A model generated the notes under the pieces. It searched no databases. It had not been told where the DNA came from and worked only from the letters and a program-made list of their open reading frames with translations. A program made the position numbers and the translations under genes. A DNA stretch of 64,000 nt from Streptomyces jeddahensis (GTDB taxonomy: Bacteria > Actinomycetota > Actinomycetes > Streptomycetales > Streptomycetaceae), in the NCBI RefSeq assembly GCF_001642995.1, contig NZ_LOHS01000111.1:1-64000 (forward strand), read 5' to 3'. Shown here piece by piece: positions 57,195-64,000 of the stretch; the stretch's first letter is position 1; every line of letters begins with the position of its first letter.

Positions 57195-58399
57195 GCCGCC
57201 AGACCCTCGCACCGGCAGGAGGCCACGGACATGCGGGGCGGGCCGGCCGGGATGCCGGGCTGCTGGACGGGGTGCGGCAGTGGCTCGCCGAGAACGGTTC
57301 CGACCCGACCCCGGCCAGGGTCGCCCAGGCACTGAGGGAGCAGGGCAAGGTGCTCGGGGACGCCGAAGTGCTGGGCGCAGCCGAACAGTTGCGCTCCGAG
57401 CTGGTCGGCACCGGACCCCTGGAGCCGCTGCTCGCCGACCCGCGGGTGACCGACGTCCTGGTCTCCGCCCCCGACCGGGTGTGGGTGGACCGCGGGGGCG
57501 GCCTGGAGCTCACGGGGGTGTCCTTTCCAGACGCGTCGGCGGTACGGCGCCTCGCGCAGCGTCTGGCCGCGGTGGCCGGGCGGCGGCTCGATGACGCGCG
57601 GCCCTGGGTGGACGCCCGGCTGCCCGACGGGACGCGACTGCACGCGGTACTCCCACCGGTCGCCGTGGGATCGACCTGTCTGTCTCTCCGCGTCGTACGG
57701 CCGCGTGCCTTCACCCTGGGCGAACTGGTGGCGGCGGGGACGGTGCCGCCCGGTGGAGAGGGGGTCCTGCGTGCGCTGCTCGAGGCGAGGCTGTCGTTCC
57801 TGATCAGCGGAGGTACGGGCTCAGGCAAGACAACCCTGTTGAGCGCTCTGCTCGGGTTGGTCGGGCCGGGCCAGCGGATCGTGCTCGCCGAGGACTCCGC
57901 GGAACTGCGCCCCGACCATCCGCATGTGGTGCGCCTGGAGACCAGGCCCGCCAACCAGGAGGGTGCGGGGCTCGTCACGCTCGAGGACCTGGTGCGCCAG
58001 GCCCTGCGGATGCGGCCGGACCGGCTGGTGGTCGGTGAGGTGCGGGGTGCGGAGGTCGTCGATCTGCTCGCCGCGCTCAATACGGGTCACGAAGGGGGCT
58101 GCGGCACGGTCCACGCCAATGCGGCGGGCGATGTGCCGGCGCGTCTGGAGGCGCTGGGCACGTCGGCCGGTCTCGACCGGGCGGCGCTGCACAGCCAGTT
58201 GGCGGCCGCGCTGTCCGTGGTGCTGCATCTCGTCCGTGACCGCGACGGACGGCGGCGTATTGCGGAGGTCCATGTGCTGGAGCGGGAGGCCTCTGGGCTC
58301 GTGGTGACGGTGCCCGCGCTGCGTTGGGGCCCGGACGCCTTCCGGTGCGAGCGGGGCTGGCAGCGACTGCAGGGACTGCTCGGAGGTGGGGCGCCGTGA
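57191..58399 (+). CDS. tadA: TadA-type secretion ATPase
   Basis: The 402-residue protein belongs to the CpaF/TadA family of type II/IV secretion ATPases. It has VDARLPDGTRLHAVLPPVAV, Walker A SGGTGSGKTTLLSALL (about 205-220), Asp box LAEDSAELRPDHPHVV, Walker B region MRPDRLVVGEVRGAEVVDLL, and the His box TGHEGGCGTVHAN. It powers assembly of a Flp-type pilus or related secretion system through TadB/TadC. Overlaps both neighbours by 4 nt. Confidence 0.95.
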   Translation: MSRQTLAPAGGHGHAGRAGRDAGLLDGVRQWLAENGSDPTPARVAQALREQGKVLGDAEVLGAAEQLRSELVGTGPLEPLLADPRVTDVLVSAPDRVWVDRGGGLELTGVSFPDASAVRRLAQRLAAVAGRRLDDARPWVDARLPDGTRLHAVLPPVAVGSTCLSLRVVRPRAFTLGELVAAGTVPPGGEGVLRALLEARLSFLISGGTGSGKTTLLSALLGLVGPGQRIVLAEDSAELRPDHPHVVRLETRPANQEGAGLVTLEDLVRQALRMRPDRLVVGEVRGAEVVDLLAALNTGHEGGCGTVHANAAGDVPARLEALGTSAGLDRAALHSQLAAALSVVLHLVRDRDGRRRIAEVHVLEREASGLVVTVPALRWGPDAFRCERGWQRLQGLLGGGAP

Positions 58400-59259
58400 C
58401 GGGGATGGTGTCTTCGGCGCCGGTTTACGCGGCGATGGTGTGCGCGGGAGCGGCGGCCTGGCTGATGGGCGGGCGTAACCGAGCCGCGCGAAGAGCCCGC
58501 GTGCTGCTCGCGGACGGCGCGATGGCAGGACCCGTCCGGCCGCCATGGGAACGGGCGAGGGCCTGGTGCCGTGCTCGGCTGCGCCCCGAATGGTGGTGCC
58601 TCGTGGCTGGGGTGATGATCGCGCTCGTCGGGGAGTCCTTCGTGCCGCTTCTCGCCGGGGCAGTTGGTGTGCCCCTTGCCGGGAGGGCGCGGCGGGCCAG
58701 GGCGGCACGGCATCTGACCGGACAGCGCGCCGATGCGGTGATCGCACTGTGCGGCGCGCTCGCCGGAGAGGTGCGCGCCGGGCGGCAGCCCACCGAGGCG
58801 TTGCTCGTGGCAGCCCGCGATTCGGGAGGGCTCGGCGCCGCCCGGGGCGCCGTGGTGGCCGCGGCCCGGTTCGGCGGGGACGTGCCGAGGGCGCTCTGCG
58901 AGGACGCGCGGGAGCCGGGGGCCGAAGGCCTGGGGGGACTCGCGGCGTGCTGGCGGGTCGCCGTGGACCGAGGCGCCGGTCTGGCCGCCGGGCTGGAGCG
59001 CCTTGAGAGCGCACTCCGCGCCGAGCGCGACCAGCGGGCCGACCTACGCGCCCAGTTGGCGGGAGCCCGCTCAACGGCCGTCCTGCTCGCGGCGCTCCCC
59101 CTCCTGGGCCTGCTGCTCGGCACGGCACTGGGCGCCGATCCGCTGCGGGTCCTGCTGCACACAGGGCCGGGACTCGCTTGCCTGCTCGTCGGCGGGGTTC
59201 TGGAGGGCGCGGGGCTGTGGTGGGCACTGAGGATCGTACGAGGGGCGGAGGAGCGGTGA
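58396..59259 (+). CDS. tadB: TadB-type inner membrane platform protein
   Basis: The 287-residue protein has helices near the N terminus (AAMVCAGAAAWLMGG and WCLVAGVMIALVGESFVPL), the T2SF-type cytoplasmic domain (QRADAVIALCGALAGEVRAG and LEGLERLESALRAERDQRAD-like region around 210-230), and C-terminal helices (AVLLAALPLLGLLLGTALGA, LACLLVGGVLEGAGLWWAL). GTG 58396 overlaps the tadA stop. It forms the membrane platform with TadC. Confidence 0.88.
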   Translation: MTGMVSSAPVYAAMVCAGAAAWLMGGRNRAARRARVLLADGAMAGPVRPPWERARAWCRARLRPEWWCLVAGVMIALVGESFVPLLAGAVGVPLAGRARRARAARHLTGQRADAVIALCGALAGEVRAGRQPTEALLVAARDSGGLGAARGAVVAAARFGGDVPRALCEDAREPGAEGLGGLAACWRVAVDRGAGLAAGLERLESALRAERDQRADLRAQLAGARSTAVLLAALPLLGLLLGTALGADPLRVLLHTGPGLACLLVGGVLEGAGLWWALRIVRGAEER

Positions 59260-60038
59260 ACGCTGTCCACAGGCTGGGGGCGGCGGTGTGCGTCGCAGCG
59301 GCCGCGCTGTGGCTGGTGCACGTACTGCGTTCCGGGTGGCGCGAAAGGGCGGTGCGGCGCCGACTGCGTGCGCTGCTGGGCACCGCAACCCGGGCGACTC
59401 CCGCAAGGGGAGCACAAGTGCGGCATGCGGTACGGCGATGGGCGCCGGTCGCCGGTGCGGCGTGCGCCGGATACGCGCTCGTGGGCGGTGTCGCGGGCTG
59501 CCTGGCCGGGGCGTTGGCCGGGTACGGCGCCCTGCGCTGGCGGCAGGCAGGCCGGACAGGTGCACCGGTCCCGAGCGCCGATCCGGATGCGGCAGCACGG
59601 CAACTCCCGCTTGCCGCCGATCTGCTGGCGGCATGCATCGCAGCCGGCGCCGACCCGGTCAGCGCGGCGCAGGCAGTGGGCGGATCACTGGGCGGTCCGG
59701 TGGGTGAGTGGCTGGCGTGGGGAGCGGCCGAGGTGCGGCTCGGCGGCGAACCTGCGGACGCATGGCGCCGGCTGGCTGCGATACCGGGGGCCCAGGCGCT
59801 CGCCCGGCTGCTGGAGCGGACGGGTGTTTCCGGCGCACCGACGGCGGTACCGGTCGCGCGGCTCGCCACGGAGGCCAGGGCCGAGTGGGGGCGTACCGCC
59901 GCGGCCAAGGCGCGCCGCGCCGGTGTGCTGATCACTGCTCCCGTCGGGCTGTGCTTCTTGCCTGCGTTCATCGCCGTCGGAGTCGTCCCGGTGCTGATCG
60001 GTCTGGCGGGTGGCGTGTTGGGCGGGGGTGGTGGCTGA
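59256..60038 (+). CDS. tadC: TadC-type inner membrane platform protein
   Basis: The 260-residue protein has N-terminal helices, a T2SF-like region (RQLPLAADLLAACIAAGADP, then AWRRLAAIPGAQALARLLER) and C-terminal helices (GVLITAPVGLCFLPAFIAVG and VVPVLIGLAGGVLG). GTG 59256 overlaps the tadB stop by 4 nt. It is shorter than typical TadC but matches Rv3657c-like proteins. Confidence 0.88.
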   Translation: MNAVHRLGAAVCVAAAALWLVHVLRSGWRERAVRRRLRALLGTATRATPARGAQVRHAVRRWAPVAGAACAGYALVGGVAGCLAGALAGYGALRWRQAGRTGAPVPSADPDAAARQLPLAADLLAACIAAGADPVSAAQAVGGSLGGPVGEWLAWGAAEVRLGGEPADAWRRLAAIPGAQALARLLERTGVSGAPTAVPVARLATEARAEWGRTAAAKARRAGVLITAPVGLCFLPAFIAVGVVPVLIGLAGGVLGGGGG

Positions 60039-60134
60039 GGGGAAGACATGCGGCCGGTCTCCGGCCTGGGAACAAAGGCCCGACGAGCAAGGGCCTGCAC
60101 GTACTGAAGTCTTGAAATCTTTCCGGGGGTTGGG

Positions 60135-60356
60135 ATGTGTGAAGTGATGCGGGCACGCGTGCGTGGCCTGTTGCGCAGGGTTCGTACGGCATCTGCGAAG
60201 CGGCGGAGGGACGCGGGAATGGTCACCTCCGAGTACGCGATGGGCCTGATCGCGGCAGTGGGGTTCGCCTCGTTGCTCTACAAGGTGCTGACGAGTGGTC
60301 AGGTGATGGCCGCGCTGCAGGGCATCGTGGACAAGGCGCTCGATGTTCAGTTCTGA
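60135..60356 (+). CDS. DUF4244 Flp-pilin-like protein
   Basis: The 73-residue protein has a basic leader of 28 residues ending in DAG, then MVTSEYAMGLIAAVGFASLL with a Glu at +5 after the probable Gly28/Met29 prepilin cut, and a C-terminal amphipathic helix. This is the actinobacterial DUF4244 family, the candidate major pilin of this Tad cluster. A prepilin peptidase is not encoded nearby. The gene overlaps the next frame by 14 nt. Confidence 0.9.
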   Translation: MCEVMRARVRGLLRRVRTASAKRRRDAGMVTSEYAMGLIAAVGFASLLYKVLTSGQVMAALQGIVDKALDVQF

Positions 60357-60837
60357 GGCGAGGCCGGAAGCGGATCGGCAGCAGACGCGTGCGGGCAGAG
60401 ACGAGACGCATGCGGCGGCGGACAAGAGGCACGCCGGTGGGCCGGGCCTGCGTCCAGGGCCCGCCGCGAGTCCGCCGGGACGGCGTCCTCGTGACCAGGG
60501 GTTCGCGACGGCCGAGGCGGCGGTGGTGCTCCCCGCGCTGGTGCTGTTCGCGATGGGACTCGTCTGGGCGCTGCTGGCCGCGTCCGCCCAGATCCAGTGT
60601 GTGGACGCCGCGCGGGCCGGGGCCCGTGCGGCGGCCCGGCAGGATCCGCCGGAGGTCGCTGTGGCGGCGGCGGAGCAGGCCGCACCGAATGGAGCACGGG
60701 TCACCGTGCGGCGGGACGGTGATCTGGTCCGGGTGGAGGTCACAGCGGACTCACCAGGTCCCGGTGCGCTGTCCCTGCGCCTGAGCCACGAGGCCGTGGC
60801 ACTGGCGGAGGAGACGGTGGGGGTGAGTGGCGGATGA
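60343..60837 (+). CDS. TadE-like pseudopilin
   Basis: The 164-residue protein has a charged, Pro-rich N-terminal leader of about 50 residues, then GFATAEAAVVLPALVLFAMG with a Glu near +5 and a single membrane helix. The extracellular part is small and beta-rich (APNGARVTVRRDGDLVRVEV). It matches Rv3655c-type TadE-like proteins. The leader is longer than usual; a later start is possible. Overlaps the next gene by ATGA. Confidence 0.88.
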   Translation: MFSSEARPEADRQQTRAGRDETHAAADKRHAGGPGLRPGPAASPPGRRPRDQGFATAEAAVVLPALVLFAMGLVWALLAASAQIQCVDAARAGARAAARQDPPEVAVAAAEQAAPNGARVTVRRDGDLVRVEVTADSPGPGALSLRLSHEAVALAEETVGVSGG

Positions 60838-61373
60838 GACGCTGCTGGGCCAGGCGCCGGTGGAAACGGCTCGGCCGGACCAGGGGCTGGAGTTGGCGGT
60901 TGTTGCGGGCCCGCACATCGGACCGCGGGTCCGCCACCGTCTGGGTCGTCTGCGCGATCGCGGTGCTGTGCCTGGTGTTCGGTGCCGTGCTGACCATGGC
61001 CCAGGCCGTGATCGCGCGTCACGAGGCGGGTGGTGCCGCCGACCTGGCGGCGCTTGCCGCGGCGGACCACTGGATGGAGGGCAGTGCAGGCGCGTGTGCC
61101 CGGGCGGAACGGGTGGTTCAGGCACAAGGCGCCCGGCTCGTGCGGTGCACCGTGTCAGGCGACATCTCTGACGTCACTGCGGCGGCCGGCCTCGGCCCGT
61201 GGACGGGGGAGGTCAGATCGCGGGCGGGCCCGGCGGGACCTGTTGCTCCGGCGCCACGTGCTCAGGCCTCGGTGGATTCCCCGCTCACCGCAGGACCAGG
61301 CGCCTCGTATCCCGCACGACCAGGCACCTCGTATGCAGCAGCACCAGGTGCCTTGTCCGCTGGAGCCCCCTGA
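60834..61373 (+). CDS. Rv3654c-like Tad/secretion helper protein
   Basis: The 179-residue protein has a basic N terminus, then DRGSATVWVVCAIAVLCLVF with one membrane helix, the conserved RHEAGGAADLAALAAADHW after it, and CARAERVVQAQGARLVRCTV. These features match helicase/secretion neighbourhood TadE-type proteins (Rv3654c). The last 37 residues are Pro/Ala/Gly/Ser-rich and are encoded in the 112-bp overlap with the convergent helicase gene, so they may be recent 3' extension. Confidence 0.85.
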   Translation: MRRCWARRRWKRLGRTRGWSWRLLRARTSDRGSATVWVVCAIAVLCLVFGAVLTMAQAVIARHEAGGAADLAALAAADHWMEGSAGACARAERVVQAQGARLVRCTVSGDISDVTAAAGLGPWTGEVRSRAGPAGPVAPAPRAQASVDSPLTAGPGASYPARPGTSYAAAPGALSAGAP

Positions 61374-63754
61374 AGCAGCACCGTCAGGAGGCGTACGGCT
61401 CCGCGTTTGTGCAGGGGGTCGTTGCCGTTGCCGCACTTCGGAGACTGGATGCAGGACGGGCAGCCCGCCTCGCACTCGCAGGATGCGATGGCCTGGCGGG
61501 TGGCGGTGAGCCATTCCCGGGCGGTGTGGAAGGCGCGCTCCGCGAAGCCGGCGCCGCCCGGGTGGCCGTCGTACACGAAGACGGTCGGCAGCAGGGTGTC
61601 CGGATGCAGCGGTATGGAGACCCCGCCGATGTCCCAGCGGTCGCAGGTCGCGAAGAGCGGCAGCATGCCGATCGACGCGTGCTCCGCGGCGTGCAGAGCA
61701 CCGCCCAGCTGCTCCGGCGCGACCCGTGCGGCGTCCACCTGGTCCTCGGTGACGGTCCACCACACGGCGCGCGTGCGGAGCGTACGAGGAGGGAGGTCGA
61801 GTCTGGTCTCGCCCAGCACCTCGCCCGTGATGAGTTTGCGACGGAGAAAGGAGACGACCTGGTTGGTGACTTCGACGGAGCCGTAGCACAGACGCGCCTC
61901 GCCCCACGGGACCTCGACGTCGGTCTCGAGGACGGAGATGGAGGTGGTGTCGCGGGCAACGGTCGAATAGGGCGGATCGGCCTCCTCGACCAGAGCGACC
62001 GAGTCCTCCAGGTCCAGCTGCCGCACCAGGTATGTACGGCCCTGGTGGAGGTGGACCGCGCCGTCGTGGACGGTCGCGTGCGCGGCGGAGGCGTCGACGG
62101 TGCCGAGCAGGCGGCCGGTCTCGGCCTCCACGACCTGCACCGGCCGCCCGCCCTCACCGCGGATGTCGGTCAGGTCCGCGGCCCGTTCCCTGCGGGTCCA
62201 GTGCCAGGCCTTGGCGCGGCGGCGCAGCAGCTTCGCGGCCTCCAGCTGCGGCAGCAGCTCGGCGGTGGCCGGGCCGAAGAGCGGCAGGTCGTCGTCTGTG
62301 AGCGGCAGCTCCGCGGCCGCGGCGCAGAGGTGCGGCGCGAGGACGTACGGGTTGTCCGGGTCGAGGACCGTGGACTCCACCGGCTGCTGGAACAGCGCCT
62401 CAGGATGGTGGACGAGATAGGTGTCCAGCGGGTCGTCCCGGGCGACCAGCACGGCCAGTGCACCCTGCCCGGAGCGGCCGGCGCGGCCCGCCTGCTGCCA
62501 CAGCGAGGCCCGTGTCCCCGGGTAGCCGGCGATGAGGACGGCGTCAAGACCGGACACGTCGACGCCGAGCTCGAGGGCGGTGGTGGCGGCCAGACCGAGG
62601 AGTTCCCCGGAGTGGAGGGCGCGCTCCAGGGCTCGGCGCTCCTCGGGCAGGTAGCCGCCTCGGTAGGCCGCGACCCGTCGGGCGAGCGACCGGTCGCCTG
62701 GGGTATCGGCCGCCGACGACACGGCGGCCAGCCGCTCCTGGGCGATCACGGAGATCAGCTCGGCGCCGCGGCGGGATCGTACGAAGGCGACCGTGCGCAC
62801 ACCCTGCACGACCAGGTCGGTCAGCAGGTCGGCGGTCTCGGCCGTGGCCGTGCGCCGCACGGGCGCGCCCTTCTCGCCGTGGAGCTCGGTGAGCGGCGGC
62901 TCCCAGAGGGCGAAGACGAGCTCGCCGCGGGGCGATGCGTCGTCGGAGACCTCGCGTACGGGGAGTCCGGTGAGGCGCTGGGCGGCCACGGCGGGCTCGG
63001 CGGCGGTGGCCGAGGCCATGAGGAAGACGGGTTCGGAGCCGTAGCGGGCGCACACGCGGCGCAGCCGGCGCAGCACCTGGGCGACGTGCGAGCCGAAGAC
63101 ACCGCGGTAGGTGTGGCACTCGTCGATGACGACATAGCGCAGGGCGCGCAGGAAGGAGGACCAGCGAGGGTGGGACGGGAGTATCCCGCGGTGCAGCATG
63201 TCGGGATTGGTCAGTACGTAGTTGGCGTACTGTCGCACCCACTCGCGCTCTTCGAACGGGGTGTCGCCGTCGTAGGCCGCCGGCCGGACGGCGTTGCCCA
63301 GGGGCCGCGCGAGATCCTTCACGGCCCGGCACTGGTCGGCTGCGAGCGCCTTCGTGGGGGCGAGATAGAGGGCGGTCGCGCCCCGCCCGTTGGGTGCGTC
63401 GGCGCCGTCGAGCAGGGTGCTGAGGACCGGTACGAGATAGCCGAGGGACTTGCCGGACGCGGTGCCGGTCGAGACGACCACGCACTCGCCGTCCAGGGCG
63501 TACTCCGCTGCGAGTGCCTGATGGGACCAGGGGTGCTCGATCCCGGCTGCCTGCACGGCCGCGATGACCTCGGGGCGGACACGGTCCGGCCAGATGGCAT
63601 GGCGTCCCGCTCTCGGGGGCAAGTGCTCCGTATGAGTGATACGGGAAGCCCGGCTCGGGCCCGGGGCGAGCCGGTCCAGCACAGCACGGGGGGAGGGGCG
63701 CACCGTGGTGTCCCCCGCGCGTCGATCGGATCGGTGATTGTTGGCCATCGGCAT
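61262..63754 (-). CDS. DEAD/DEAH-box helicase with DUF1998 (MrfA-like)
   Basis: The 830-residue SF2 helicase (ATG 63754; a TTG at 63781 would add nine residues) has motif I STGTASGKSLGYLVP, Ia YLAPTKALAADQ, II VIDECHTYRG, III MASATAAEP, IV/V TTALELGVDVSGLDAVLI and VI QQAGRAGRSGQGAL. The C-terminal DUF1998 region has the four-Cys cluster CECEAGCPSCIQSPKC. This is the YprA/MrfA family involved in DNA repair of mitomycin-type damage in Bacillus. The C-terminal Pro/Ala/Gly tail after the cluster overlaps the convergent TadE-like gene by 112 bp. Confidence 0.94.
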   Translation of the reverse strand: MPMANNHRSDRRAGDTTVRPSPRAVLDRLAPGPSRASRITHTEHLPPRAGRHAIWPDRVRPEVIAAVQAAGIEHPWSHQALAAEYALDGECVVVSTGTASGKSLGYLVPVLSTLLDGADAPNGRGATALYLAPTKALAADQCRAVKDLARPLGNAVRPAAYDGDTPFEEREWVRQYANYVLTNPDMLHRGILPSHPRWSSFLRALRYVVIDECHTYRGVFGSHVAQVLRRLRRVCARYGSEPVFLMASATAAEPAVAAQRLTGLPVREVSDDASPRGELVFALWEPPLTELHGEKGAPVRRTATAETADLLTDLVVQGVRTVAFVRSRRGAELISVIAQERLAAVSSAADTPGDRSLARRVAAYRGGYLPEERRALERALHSGELLGLAATTALELGVDVSGLDAVLIAGYPGTRASLWQQAGRAGRSGQGALAVLVARDDPLDTYLVHHPEALFQQPVESTVLDPDNPYVLAPHLCAAAAELPLTDDDLPLFGPATAELLPQLEAAKLLRRRAKAWHWTRRERAADLTDIRGEGGRPVQVVEAETGRLLGTVDASAAHATVHDGAVHLHQGRTYLVRQLDLEDSVALVEEADPPYSTVARDTTSISVLETDVEVPWGEARLCYGSVEVTNQVVSFLRRKLITGEVLGETRLDLPPRTLRTRAVWWTVTEDQVDAARVAPEQLGGALHAAEHASIGMLPLFATCDRWDIGGVSIPLHPDTLLPTVFVYDGHPGGAGFAERAFHTAREWLTATRQAIASCECEAGCPSCIQSPKCGNGNDPLHKRGAVRLLTVLLQGAPADKAPGAAAYEVPGRAGYEAPGPAVSGESTEA

Positions 63755-63909
63755 CGAGTGTGTCACTGGGGTGACGGACAATGGCCTAAGGCGTCGTGCA
63801 CGCCTGCCCGTAAGTGATTGAATGCCATCGCGGCTGGCGATCCGTCTCGGGGGCTCAAGCCGAGGTGTCCCTAGGGATGACCGCTCGATAGCAAGGTGCT
63901 GGAGGATCC

Positions 63910-64000
63910 GTGGACCTGTCCCTGTCGACCCGTACCGTCGGCGATCGTACGGTCGTCGAGGTCGGTGGCGAAATTGATGTATATACCGCGCCCAAGCTGC
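63910..64000 (+). CDS. bldG: BldG anti-sigma-factor antagonist (partial)
   Basis: Only the first 30 codons are in the window: DLSLSTRTVGDRTVVEVGGE, then IDVYTAPKL. This is the N terminus of BldG as I know it from S. coelicolor, a STAS protein needed for aerial mycelium and antibiotic production. GGAGG lies at 63901-63905, 4 nt before the GTG start. The phosphorylated Ser lies beyond the window end. Confidence 0.95.
   Translation, partial: MDLSLSTRTVGDRTVVEVGGEIDVYTAPKL

Noticed and set aside
61376..63817. Long plus-strand frame opposite the helicase
   Set aside because: Antisense shadow; the helicase motifs are on the minus strand.
1..64000. CRISPR array, rRNA operon or secondary-metabolite gene cluster
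   Set aside because: No regularly spaced repeat-spacer units, no rRNA sequence, and no PKS, NRPS or terpene cyclase motifs are seen.

Overview
This is high-GC actinobacterial DNA, almost certainly from a Streptomyces chromosome. The start of bldG, wblA, a Crp regulator of the Streptomyces type, leaderless or GTG starts and GC-rich third codon positions all point there. No database search was run; names rest on motif and family recognition.

Layout. (1) 1-5.2 kb: chromosome, with a secreted CARDB/DUF11-like protein, a broken alpha/beta hydrolase fragment, a CHASE3-type sensor kinase with a NarL-type regulator, a lone receiver protein and a STAS anti-sigma-factor antagonist. (2) 5,263-27,482: a 22.2 kb integrated element of the AICE class (actinomycete integrative and conjugative element). 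It sits between two identical 43-bp copies of the 3' end of tRNA-Pro(CGG). Its working backbone (13.9-27.3 kb) has a GntR repressor, small transfer/spread genes, an FtsK/TraB DNA pump, a phased GACAAG repeat array (candidate clt), SSB, a primase-polymerase, a DUF3631 ATPase, a CCGCMACA repeat region (candidate origin or Xis region), Xis, and a tyrosine integrase carrying a LacI-type helix-turn-helix insert. The left part (5.3-13.8 kb) is a scrapyard: an HNH nuclease gene, a tRNA-Ser 3' fragment, an intact IS256-family element, remnants of two other transposases, a secreted protein, an AT-richer membrane protein, a truncated GNAT gene, and a regulator gene whose C-terminal part is inverted.

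(3) 27.5-64 kb: conserved chromosomal core. The order metallophosphoesterase, PBP, wblA/whiB4, two ArsA-like ATPases, RidA, Nudix, MBL-fold, crp, nth, CoA-type Nudix, MarP-like protease, epoxide-hydrolase-like protein, membrane protein, acs, HAD phosphatase, Ssd, TadA/B/C, pilin-like proteins, DEAD-box helicase follows, as I recall it, the Mycobacterium tuberculosis Rv3683-Rv3649 region and the S. coelicolor SCO3580-SCO3549 region. Streptomyces-specific or less conserved insertions are NhaA, a SulP-STAS-carbonic anhydrase fusion, a deacetylase-like lipoprotein, a CooC-like ATPase and a Fic-like protein that has lost its catalytic His. The window ends in the first 30 codons of bldG.

How parts work together. 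In the element, Int and Xis would act on the tRNA-Pro att sites and on the near-identical 26-bp arm repeats inside each end. Prim-Pol, DUF3631 ATPase and SSB would replicate the excised circle. TraB with the small membrane proteins would move double-stranded DNA between mycelia, and GntR would control the operon. In the core, wblA, crp and bldG are developmental regulators, Ssd/TadABC plus pilin-like proteins form a Flp/Tad-type secretion or pilus operon, and nth/MarP/Nudix genes serve DNA repair and stress roles.
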